From contig CP085826.1 of the NCBI GenBank assembly GCA_020809705.1, forward strand, positions 6,076,001-6,140,000: a stretch of 64,000 bases of DNA, in the 5' to 3' direction. The DNA comes from Calonectria ilicicola (Eukaryota > Ascomycota > Sordariomycetes > Hypocreales > Nectriaceae). The notes beneath the pieces were generated by a model. That model searched no databases, was not told the DNA's origin, and saw only the letters and a program-made list of their open reading frames with translations. Below, in pieces: positions 36,698-46,537 of this stretch (position 1 is its first letter; every line of letters begins with the position of its first letter). The position numbers and the translations under genes were made by a program.

Positions 36698-37894
36698 CTA
36701 ATTTCCTTGTGCAGCCGCCTTTTTCTTCTCTTCTTCTGCAGCCCGTTTTCTCGCGAGGTATCGCTCCTTGGCGCTGGAGATTTCGCCTTCCGTCTTGCGG
36801 CTCTTGTTGGCACGTTCGGCTTCCTGGCGTTGTGATTCCTCGTTATCTCTCGTTCGCTTCAAGGACTGCTCTAGCTGCTCAGCAAGCATACGTGATTGTC
36901 GTTCTCGCATCGCCTGTTTTCGTCCGATTTGGTGTCCCGAAACTTCCTTCCGTGGCTTCTCCACTGGCCGCTGGGCTTCCTTTTGTATTTGTGCTTGTTT
37001 TTTGGCGCTGATGTTGAGACCGCCCTTGAGGAGCTGTCTCTTGTCGACAACCTGGCCATCCTCGTTGACGGCGATTGATACGCCTTTCTCATTTAGTTCC
37101 TTGATGAGCTCTGCCTCTGTCTGGCTTTCATCCTTTTCTTCTTCCTCTGCCGGTTTCACGCCGTTTTTGGCCATCTCTTCGGCTGCCTTGACGGCATCGG
37201 CGTGTCGTTGCTCATCCCTGTCTAGTAGTTGTCTGTAAAAAGCAGACATACCACCGGTCTTGTTATTCTTCGCCTCTTCTTCTTCCCTTCGCTTTTCCTC
37301 CTCCTCTAGTCGTCGGTTTTCTTCTTGTTGTTTGCGGTACGCCTCGGTGACAAATTTCTCCTTCCCTGCGTACTCTTCACCTTCGGCTTCTCGTTCTCGG
37401 GCGATTTTCTTCTCTTCGGCGATGAGTGCGTCGCGTTTGCGCACTTCGGCGGCCTGCATTAGGCTGCGCATGTACTTTGGCTTGCGTTCCTCATCCTCTT
37501 TCGTGACCTTCTTCTGGGGTTTAAACGAGTCGTAAACGGTGTCGTACTCGTAGACACTGGCGTCGAGCTCGGCGGCGGCTTCGGCATTCTTGCGCGACGT
37601 GAGGGAACTCGAGAGATCGTCAAACATGGCGTCTGGTTGACCCTTGCTCTTTAATTTTGGGGGTTGCGACGGAGGACCATTTTTGGACTTGGAGGTCTTT
37701 TTGCTAATAGGTTTGGCGGATGAAGGAGCATCGAAGTCACCAAACTCGCCGATTGCTTCACTCTTCCCTTCACCGCCGATGCCTTCATTGTCCGAATCGT
37801 CGTCGCCAAACATTGGCTTCCGCTTTGGTGGGGCCGGTTTTGATGCGCCAGGCTTTTTGGCAAAGCTAAGCCCGAAGGCCAAGGGTTTGCTCAT
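36698..37894 (-). CDS. NSRP1-like (DUF2040) coiled-coil nuclear speckle splicing regulator
   Basis: Single-exon gene of 398 residues. The N-terminus is basic then acidic (KRKPMFGDDDSDNEG), followed by a Ser/Lys-rich stretch. The NSRP1 N-terminal domain begins near DASVYEYDTVYDSFK (residue ~111) and continues as a long highly charged helix, with repeated EEEKRREEEEAKN-type coiled coil (about 170-230). The C-terminus is Arg/Lys/Glu-rich with a TRDNEESQRQEAERANKSRK segment. Animal NSRP1 binds splicing factors and affects alternative splice-site choice. The closest match is by domain layout and the conserved YEYDxVYD motif; the fungal role is inferred. Divergent from the LysM-type gene. Confidence 0.85.
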   Translation of the reverse strand: MSKPLAFGLSFAKKPGASKPAPPKRKPMFGDDDSDNEGIGGEGKSEAIGEFGDFDAPSSAKPISKKTSKSKNGPPSQPPKLKSKGQPDAMFDDLSSSLTSRKNAEAAAELDASVYEYDTVYDSFKPQKKVTKEDEERKPKYMRSLMQAAEVRKRDALIAEEKKIAREREAEGEEYAGKEKFVTEAYRKQQEENRRLEEEEKRREEEEAKNNKTGGMSAFYRQLLDRDEQRHADAVKAAEEMAKNGVKPAEEEEKDESQTEAELIKELNEKGVSIAVNEDGQVVDKRQLLKGGLNISAKKQAQIQKEAQRPVEKPRKEVSGHQIGRKQAMRERQSRMLAEQLEQSLKRTRDNEESQRQEAERANKSRKTEGEISSAKERYLARKRAAEEEKKKAAAQGN

Positions 37895-38996
37895 GATGAA
37901 TTCGTCCTTGGGGTTCGCGTCGCGTGAATACAGCGCGATACCAGGTGCGATATTGGGGCGTGCGACAATGGCGTCGGATGTCGTGTGCTCGAGGTTTGAA
38001 GTGAAAGTGGTAGTGTCTAATGCTGAGTTCTTGGATGGACGGGTAGCGCCTGGTAGGTCACAGCGCTAGTGGACCCTCCGCCAACCCGATCTCCACCAGA
38101 TCTTCACGAGGGCATGAGTAAATACCATGCAGCCAAAAAGGGCATTTGGGAAAAGATTATTGTTCCGTGGCGCAATGCACATGAATCCCGGGCGGTGGGG
38201 TTTTCTTTTTCTTATCTCTCGTTATTATGGTGCCATTCCACCGTTTCATCCCATGACTTACCCTGATACCCGGTGGGCTACTGTCCGTCCCCCTGATAGC
38301 ATCAGACCTAGCATGAGCATGATCTTGACGAGTGCTTCCCATGATAAAGTCTTCCGTTTCCTACTTTCCCAAAACCCCTTTTATTTCATGTCTCGCCAAG
38401 TCAGAGGTCATCTTGGTCGGAGTGAGCTGTAGCCCGTGAGTTTGTCATGGAGGTTCAACCTAGTGTCAAATATGTGGCGGGTGACCAAGGGGACCAAGGC
38501 GTCAGATATCAGCCAACCCTCTATCAAGGGCCATCTGTATTTCTAATCGATAGGGCAGCGAAAAAAAAGTTGATCAACCAAACATTTAGGGTTGCCTTGG
38601 GCATGCCAAAGAAGCCTCTACGGGAAAAAGAAGAAAAAAGCCCAGGTAAATAATAAGAATATGACGGTTCTCGGAATAAGTTTGCCCCATAAACTTTCGG
38701 TACATCTCAATGTCGAGAGAGCATCTGCCCTCAGTTGTCTCACCTGGGACATGTCGCTAAACGCGCTAGCCAATTTAGTGGTTTGGTGGATCACGACAGG
38801 CAATGAATGATGTCTTCGGCGATGCAGACCGTTGCCTCTAAACAAATATGTACCAACCGCCCACTTGAAATCTCTAAAGCAAATCGGGCGCTCCACGTTT
38901 TCTCCCACACCATCTCTTCTTGACTACTTTTGTTTTCTATAAAAAAATATATCCCCTTCCTTGACCTCCAACCGCAGCATATATATCGAGCGTAAC
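37895..38996. promoter_or_regulatory. Divergent intergenic region, NSRP1-like / LysM-type gene
   Basis: 1102 bp with no supported gene. It includes a strong TATA-like element at 38938, 59 nt upstream of the LysM-type start codon. Confidence 0.45.
38938..38953 (+). promoter_or_regulatory. Candidate TATA box of the LysM-type gene
   Basis: TATAAAAAAATATAT-like run 59 nt before the ATG at 38997. Spacing and sequence fit a core promoter; expression is not shown. Confidence 0.4.
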
Positions 38997-39854
38997 ATGG
39001 AAGCCTGTTGCACCTGCACGGCTTTTCTCTCATCCACGCCGCCCTATACTAAGGTTGCAGATGCACTGCCCCAAGACCGTCGGCTGGAGTGCTGCGGCAG
39101 GATAATCTGTGGCAAATGCATACATGTGCGCCCCCTCGTCCCATCTCAGTGAACCATGCCTCTGATGCCACCGTAGAAAAACAGGCGATTTGCCGACTAC
39201 TGCCCGTACTGCCAAATATCTTCAACTCCTTCACCTCTCCCCCAGCGGCTGCGAGACCCGCCGGCGTACACCTCGGTTCCCTTGTCGAGTTCGCGGACCA
39301 CGGAGACGGCGGGGACGCCACCGGCATATTCGCCAAGCCCCAAGCCCACAAAGACGACAAAGGCAACTCTCGACGACGAGAAGGCAGCCCTCGAGGCCGG
39401 TGACGGAGAGGTTGCTGCCGACGATATTCTCCACTTCCTCGATCATAAACACGATAGCATCGTATCCTTGTCTCTCCGATACGGAGTTCCCGCGCCTGCA
39501 CTCCGGCGGGCAAATAATATCAACAGTGACCACCTCCTAATGGGGAGACGAACCGTTTTGATTCCCGGAGAATACTACAAGGGCGGGGTTAGCCTCTCCC
39601 CGCGCCCGATAGAGGGCGAGGACGAGGAGTTAAGGAGGGGTAAAGTCCGCCGCTTCATGACCGCGTGCAAAGTCTCCGACTATGATGTAGCTGTGCTGTA
39701 CCTAGAGCAGGCTAGCTATGACCTAGAAGTTGCTGTCGACGCTTATATGGATGATGAGTTGTGGGAGGCCGAGAACCCCGCAGGGGGGAGGGTGAGAGGC
39801 TTCAAAAGTAATAGGTCACACAAGAATCGTGGATTATTCTGGAGAGGCTTATAA
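38997..39854 (+). CDS. Intracellular LysM protein with N-terminal zinc-binding module and C-terminal UBA-like domain
   Basis: Exons 38997-39125 and 39177-39854 give 268 residues; the 51-bp intron has an unusual GTGCGC donor and a CCGTAG acceptor. There is no signal peptide, so it is probably cytosolic. Residues 4-55 hold paired cysteines (CCTC, ECCGRIICGKC, YCPYC) in a RING/treble-clef-like arrangement. A Pro/Ser/Thr-rich linker follows. Residues about 124-176 form a LysM fold (HFLDHKHDSIVSLSLRYGV, ANNINSDHLLMGRRTVLIP). Residues about 193-238 (RRFMTACKVSDYDVAVLYLE onward) resemble the three-helix UBA ubiquitin-binding fold. The tail is basic. Unlike secreted chitin-binding LysM effectors, this looks like a conserved housekeeping protein; the UBA and zinc modules suggest a ubiquitin-linked role, which is inference. 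Confidence 0.85.
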
Positions 39855-40057
39855 ACGCCCCATGACGGGTGTTGAAATAAATATTAGATTTCTTTCATGC
39901 TTCATATAATCGTGCGGGTTGTATGCACACTATATGCTCTGTTCAACCCGGGATTTCTTGACCCCATACGCTAACGCCGCGAACCACCCGATCAAACATG
40001 GCTTTTTATACAGTAGTTTAGTCCATCACTACAAAGATACAATCTTTCTTGCTTTAA
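39855..40057. other. Convergent 3' spacer, LysM-type gene / RSE1
   Basis: 203 bp between the two stop codons. Nothing else is seen. Confidence 0.4.
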
Positions 40058-43000
40058 TTAGAATGCGGATCGTGTACGAATATCCTGTACAAAGTTAGCG
40101 ACAGCACATGCAAGGGAGAGAAATAATTAGCACTTACAGAAATCTTCCTCTCAATCTCGCGAACCGAGCGATCCAGCTCACCGGCGATCATTTGCTTCTT
40201 GTCATTGGGAAGCAAGTTGTATCGTTCGCACAGATCACCATCTATCACACCCTTCACAGGTGCGTAGTATCCACGGTACATGAGATGATCTCTGCCAGCC
40301 AGTGGTGGATCTTCGGTTCTCAAGTGTTGTTCGAGGTTCTGAAAGAAGTCGGCGTCTTCCCGGCTAACAAATGGGATAAAAACGCCAATCGTACCCATAA
40401 CTCCACTCCACAAAAGGACGTCCTGTCCTCCGACAACAAGGCTGGCCTTGGTGATGGTTGTGGGGATATCTTGGGCGTAGAAGTGGCACATGAGGTTTAG
40501 TCGATGTGGAGTGCCATGGAGATAATCTCGAGCATTCACAAGATGGAGACCAGACTGTTCTTCATCTGCTTCTTCACTGGCCTTTTCAGGACAGCGAACA
40601 ATGAACATGTTGCCGAATTTGTCACCTCCAGCAACAGATTCATAGTCGACCATTGTTGAACAGGTCGTCCACCGCGCGATCGTGTCATCAGCGAAAGGGA
40701 TCAACTTGTTTGTGGCTGCTTTATAGGCCACAAATGTAATTCCCTGTTGCACATCGCCAACAATAATACGGCTGCCCTGTGTGTTCAGAGACACAATCTG
40801 CTGGGCTGCTACCTCAGCTTGAGCCTTGCGTAGCATTTGCCTCATGCCCAAGTCATACAACCGCAGGGTCTTGCCAATAGCAACAAGGACTTTACCTTGG
40901 AATGCCATGACAGCCAGAGGAGGTTCTTCGATCTTAGTCTTGTGGATGAACTCGAGCTCCCTACCATCTTCTTGGAAGCGGTAAATATGTAGATATCCCT
41001 CAGAGAAGCTGCGAGGGTTAACGACCATATCCTTGCCTGTGCCAACAACGAGAAAGGGCTCATTATCTTGGCTAGCAAAGGAGACAACCGCTGCACTTAC
41101 GGCTGCCTCGTTGTTGTCAAGGTCAATCGTTTGCAGCACCCGTGGCTCTTCAGAGATAGGATCAATGACATTAATGCAAGATGCCCATCGGCGTGTACCT
41201 TTCGGATACCCAAATTCCTCGGGAGGGAGCACGGCAGAATCACCATTGGTGACCCCGGGATCGGCAAGTAACTGCGCACGCAGTTCTGGGGGCAGAGTAT
41301 TGTAATCCGATTCAACTGTGTAAAAGAGGGGTTGATCAGGGTGTTTCACGAGCTTCTTCGGCGTGTAGGTTAAGGGGATAGACTTCTGAATCAAAGTCTC
41401 TCCCAATCGATCAATGTTAAAGATCCTGGCAAGGTATCGATTAGCATCCTGCAATCAAGAACAATACCAGCAGTGGAAATGTAGTAAAGAATTTGCTTTC
41501 AGTAGGAACAATTGGAAAAAATGCGTAATAAGGCCTCATAGCACTTTGGCATAGGATCCTTATTCTCATCATATGCAAAACAAGGAAATGAACGAGTAAA
41601 CGAAGTGCTCACATACCTTAAAGATTGACCTTGAATGCCAACTACACCCTCTTCGCATTGCTCACTGCTGAAATTCCAGCCCCATTCAAGATCCACATAG
41701 CTGAGTGGCGTTACAGCGAAGCCCTTGGTAATGGGGTCAGAATATCCCAACCAGGGTCGAGAGCTCAGAGCAAGAACGCATGTGCTTCCCTGAACTGTGA
41801 CCTGGAACAATCTTACTTCCTTAGGACCAAGGAATTTTTGGCGGGTGTCAGTCAGTTCACCTGTGACTTCATCCAACACAGTTCGCAGATAGACACCAGA
41901 ATGAAGGCCAATATGAAGGTATAATGTTGATCCGCCGGAGGAAGAATCTTCCATTGCGATGATTGCAAGGGCAGTAGGCGCGGCAGTCAGTGCTTGAACC
42001 GACTTGTTCTCCAGGGTTGAGTCAGGATCCAAGCTAAGGATACGAACTGTGCAGTCATCACAGCCCACTGCAAGGAACGAACTGCGCAATCGACCCTCAG
42101 GAACATCACCTAAGCTTAGACAAGTGACTGTGCCAAACATCTCTTTCTTCTCGTCATACTCGGCCAAAGAACCGTCGCCATCCATTTCAAAGTAGACAAT
42201 CTCACCGGAGCTGAGGGCAATTGCCACCTGGTGGGCGTTGGCGGTCGCGGCCACGATCGATCGATGCTGTGGAGCGGCCCATTCATTAACATGACCGTTC
42301 CGGACGTGTCTGATACCCTTAGGGTGAACCTGGATAAGACCATCTTCGCCGAGGAGTTGTGCTGCCAGAGTAGGAACGCTGGTCAGGAAACCAGAGTCGC
42401 TTACTTCCTCGACAGTCTCACCGATGCTAAGCACCAATGTACCGTTGGTGAATGAGAGAACGATATAAGCATCGTACTGATCACTTCTGTTTAGCTTCAG
42501 TGTCCAGACGGCTGATGGGATTCCAGGCAACTCTGAGGCAACAATTTCGTTGACCTCTAAGCCGTGCTTGAGCATTCTCAAGGTGCTCCGGGCGCCATTG
42601 CCGCAAACAGTGTAGATTTGCGGTGCATCCTCGCCAGTCAAATTAGCAACTTTGCAGTCTAGCAGAGGGTTCATGGCAGGTATGTTTTCAACCAGTGCCA
42701 GGTTCTCTGTCGGCCTTGGGTGAAAGTAGATTGGATCATATGAAGCCCTGGGGTCTGCGGGAAAATCGTCGCTAGTAAACTCTAGTTCCTCATCATCGTC
42801 TCCCAACTTCTCAAATTGGTAAAATGCGCAGTTTCCAAATTGACTCGCAACATATAGGAAACCGCTTTTGAGGATGCAAAGGTTAGAGGCAACAGGGACC
42901 GTGTCAAAATATTTGATCTTTAGTCTCTTCACCTCTCCTGTAGGGTTTCCATCCTCGTCCTCGATCATGTCGATCGTAAGCTTGAATAGATCGCCATCCT

Positions 43001-44072
43001 CACTCTGCAGGAGAAAGAAGAAAGCCCCGGCGTTACCCTTGAGCTTGTGCATGACACCTGCCACAATGGTGCGCTTTCGAGAGGGATCCTCCGTTGCACC
43101 TCGACGACGAGGAACTGCGACACGGAACGCCTCCTGGTTTGAGTGACGGTAGGTAATGTTCTCTTCCCCGCAGACAAGCACGCCACTCGGGCCATCACTG
43201 CCACCTGGAACTTGGAACAATAACGAGGCAGTTGGATCGACAGGATCTGACCACTTGCGAACGACATGGTTCAAACCCAGATCCAACTCATAGTACACAA
43301 GTTGGGTTTCTAGTTCCTCCAAAGCTTGTCCCGTGGAGTCTTGGTCAACTTCTGAGTAGTCGATTTCCAGGGCTGCAAACACAGGGTTGGCATATCCCAC
43401 GTCCAGGGCAACCATGGAAATCACGAGCACGCCTGGCTTGTGAGCCTCAAGGGGCGAGGAAATGGTCAATTCTGCCTGCGAGTTACGGTTCAGAACATAA
43501 ACGAGCTTGTTCTTTTCCGTGGCAGCAATGAGACACGCTCGACCCTTGGGATCACAGGCGAGATACTCGCCTGGAATGACCCGACGTACACCTGACTTCC
43601 CGAAGGTCTCCAGGTGAAGTCGCTGGAACCGGTTTTGGGCTGGGAGGTATTCGATGATTGTTATCCGACCCGAGTCAGTTGCCAAAATTAGGTAGTCTAA
43701 AGAGACGCGTTAGCGCGTTATTGACCAAGGCTTAGGCTTGTTGCTGATAGCGCAACATGCAGCGCATTTGTCGCGTCGCTTTCGAACATCACTATGTGAC
43801 CCTCCAAAAGGTGGCTGGGACAACTTACCCTTAGAACTTCCAGCAAGCCGGAAGGCGGCGAGAGAGCGGATTATTCCGAAGATGTCATGGGAAAGGACTG
43901 TGATGACCTTCCCTTGCGATGGGTCGGGACGAAGAAGCGTCAACTGTGAGCCTGCACCGGTGATGATGAGCTGCTCCTTGGTTCCCGCGAACTGGCCAAG
44001 CACCGCTTGCACGACGTTGGTCGGTGGTTGAACCGTCAGCGAGTATAGAAACATGTTCGACGTGGTCGCCAT
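40058..44072 (-). CDS. RSE1: Pre-mRNA splicing factor RSE1 (SF3b subunit 3, SF3b130)
   Basis: Scaffold of the U2 snRNP SF3b complex, made of three DDB1-like beta-propellers. Exons 44072-43829, 43696-41617, 41425-40138 and 40084-40058 give 1212 residues, the family's usual length. The opening [21 protein letters not shown] and the segment [23 protein letters not shown] are hallmarks of this family. The second join rebuilds [20 protein letters not shown] across a 191-bp intron with a GCTAATC branch site. The C-terminal CPSF_A domain runs from about residue 860 to 1190. A 27-nt final exon encodes DIRTRSAF and stop. The first intron is 132 bp. Divergent from MSS51 with only 264 bp between start codons. 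Confidence 0.97.
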
Positions 44073-44336
44073 GTTTGCAGCAAGGCGCAGTCAAGCCTGC
44101 GCGGCTTCAAAGATGGGTGTGGTGTCGATTGAAGAATCGCGAAGGAGCAAAAGATATCTGCAGAACTTGGAAAGCTTTGACATTGGAAAGTTGGGGTTGT
44201 GTCGGAGGAACAATATTGCGGCGCAACGCGTTGTGGCCCGAGCTCCTAGAAATATCCCACTCCACAACACCACTATGAATCTGCTGAGCATTACAGACGA
44301 ATAGTCCGAGATCAATCTCGACCAACCTGGACAAAA
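44073..44336. promoter_or_regulatory. Compact bidirectional promoter, RSE1 / MSS51
   Basis: 264 bp between the two start codons must serve both genes. No clear TATA box was recognised. Confidence 0.6.
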
Positions 44337-45951
44337 ATGGAGCCGACTCTTCGTCGTGCGGCTTCAAGCCTCTGCGGGAGATGCTCCCTGTCAATTCGAA
44401 AGCAATTGACCTCTGGGGCGTCCACAAAACCTTGGATGAAAGTATCAGCCCACCACCTCCGAAACTTCCATTCGACTTTACCCAGGGAGCACCAGCGAAC
44501 ATCTCCCGCAACAAGAGATTTCTCGACTACAGCAGCAAAAAATTCAGAAGCTGCGGCTTCTGACAAGAATTCAGAGGCTCCGATCCGTCTAAACCAAGAT
44601 GACCTCTTCCACCCGTTCTCGAAGTCTCCAGTTCCCGAGTTTCGACGCCGTGCTGCCTTCATGAAGCAGTATGCCTACTGCCCACACCCCGATCACCAGC
44701 ATACCAAAGTGCTCACGATTGCGCCAAAGCCCGACGATGTTGAAGCGTCTGCCGGAACCCAAGCACCCGCTCATGTCAACTTTGAATGTCCTGATTGCGG
44801 GCTGCCAGTTTACTGTTGCGAGGAGCATTGGATGGATGACTATGAGAAACATTTGGAAATTTGCGATACGTTGAAGCAGATTAATGAGGACGATCATGAT
44901 CTACGATCCGGCCGAGTTTTCCACGAGGGCAACCTTCCAGATCACCAGATGGTTGAGGCTGCTATCAACATGACCAATTGGGATACCTTCATGTATACCA
45001 GAGAGTTTGATGCCGTTCACTCTGATCGAGGAATGCGACAAATCACTCGCTTGCTGACATACCCTGTCACAATAGGCAGTGTACTTCACGAGCTGACCCC
45101 ATATAGTTATGGAGAGAACGGCCGAGTAACGACTGAGGGCCTAAAGAGCTTCAGCGGTTAGTACAAGTTCAAGTATATCAATGCACGAAGACTAATGCGA
45201 GACGACAGCTCTTCGATACAATCTTCATCCACCAAGGTCTGGCCAAGGATCTGGAGTTAACCAGCTTCAACCAGAAGCTCCTCCCGTGAGGGTGTTCGTC
45301 CTAGGTGCTCGTGCCGAGTCGTCATTGCCGCGACCTGCCTGGGTTCAACTGGCGCACATGTTCCCCGATGCTCGATTGCACCTCATCTTTATCGGACCCG
45401 AGAGTATGGCAAATCGAGATGACGAGTTCCCTCTTCCTCCGCGAACTGCATCAAACCCCTTCGGTGCTGTTGTGGAAGATCGTGTGTGGTACAAAATGAA
45501 GATCAGCACGATCGTGGATTACTACCACACACTTCATCAAACTGGGCACTTTGCTCCATACGACCCGTACTTTGATTGTTTTGTTCTATTCCATCCTGGA
45601 CTGGGCCACCCTGCCAGTAGCCATGAGTGGGAACAGACCCTTCCCATGCTACTAGAGACCAAGGTACCCATCATTAGCACGGGTTACACTCAGTTCGACA
45701 TGGAACGTGATGTCGAATGGGTCAAGAACAAGTCCAAGGGGGAGTTTGATATTCTGCTAAAGCCTGGCGAGAACACATTTAGAAGTCTCCGTTGGGACCT
45801 GAATGACATGGATCCCCAAGATGTCAGCTGTGGTAACTGGGGCGTATGGGCTTTCCGAGGCAAGAGGTATAGTCTTTCAATTACTACCGGACAATGAACA
45901 CACGCTAACAAGAGCCTAATTAGATACGAGACAACTACTAGAGATGCCTAA
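44337..45951 (+). CDS. MSS51: Mitochondrial COX1 translation/assembly factor Mss51
   Basis: In yeast Mss51 activates COX1 mRNA translation and couples it to cytochrome oxidase assembly in the matrix. Exons 44337-45156, 45209-45866 and 45924-45951 give 501 residues. Residues 1-60 are Arg/Ser/Thr-rich with few acidic residues, a likely presequence (FHSTLPRE, RDFSTTA). A MYND-like zinc region follows: YCPHPDH at 114-120, then CPDC (151-154), CC (160-161), H172 and C176. The two Cys-Pro pairs correspond in type to the CPX haem-regulatory motifs of yeast Mss51. The body (AHMFPDARLHLIFIGPE; VLFHPGLGHP) matches the fungal family. The last intron (57 bp, with a GCTAACA branch) yields a 28-nt exon ending TTTRDA; reading through would end at 45897. 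Confidence 0.93.
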
Positions 45952-46537
45952 ACTTCTAAGTAAAATATGAGGGAAAATGAGAGAGGCTGACTATGTACTC
46001 TATACTGTACAGAGACTATTGTATTATGGTGTGGTCGGGTGTTTCTAGACTACACTGCTTCTGTAGCACAAAAATAAGAGATCATCTCCCCATTATGTAA
46101 ACCTAGGACCATTCCAATGACATCTAGGTGCCATTTTTGTTGCTCTATTTTTTCTTCTGATCTAAATTTGAGATTTTCCGTATCGTCCAGCTCACTGAAT
46201 AGCATCCAGGGCATTGCTACTACCATATGAGCCTCAATCCTGATGGTGCTGGACACGGGCGACCGGGGAGCTAATGCATGGTGCCCCGCAGTGCACGGAT
46301 CGGGTGGGCCAGGCCGTGCCCACGCAGAAGGGAGTCAGGAGGGAGCTTAACGCTGTTAATCAACTGTATGCATGTTGGCCTGCGACCCAATATCAACCTC
46401 AGTTCTCCCATCATCGCGGCTCGGAAAGCTACCTCACAACGACTTCGGCCGCCGAACACGTTGCGAACGCCGGCCCCGATCCCAGCCCGACGCCAGCCAC
46501 GTGCCATGGCCACATAGCTCCAGGCATCGCACTGGTC
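45952..46537. other. Tandem spacer, MSS51 to PXA-domain gene
   Basis: 586 bp. It carries the MSS51 3' end and the PXA gene promoter. An in-frame ATG at 46274 would extend the PXA protein by 88 residues of low-information sequence. Confidence 0.4.

Noticed and set aside
13940..45951. Functional cluster of mitochondrial genes (bL12m, TIM13, MSS51)
   Set aside because: They are scattered among unrelated genes with independent promoters; chance is the simplest explanation.
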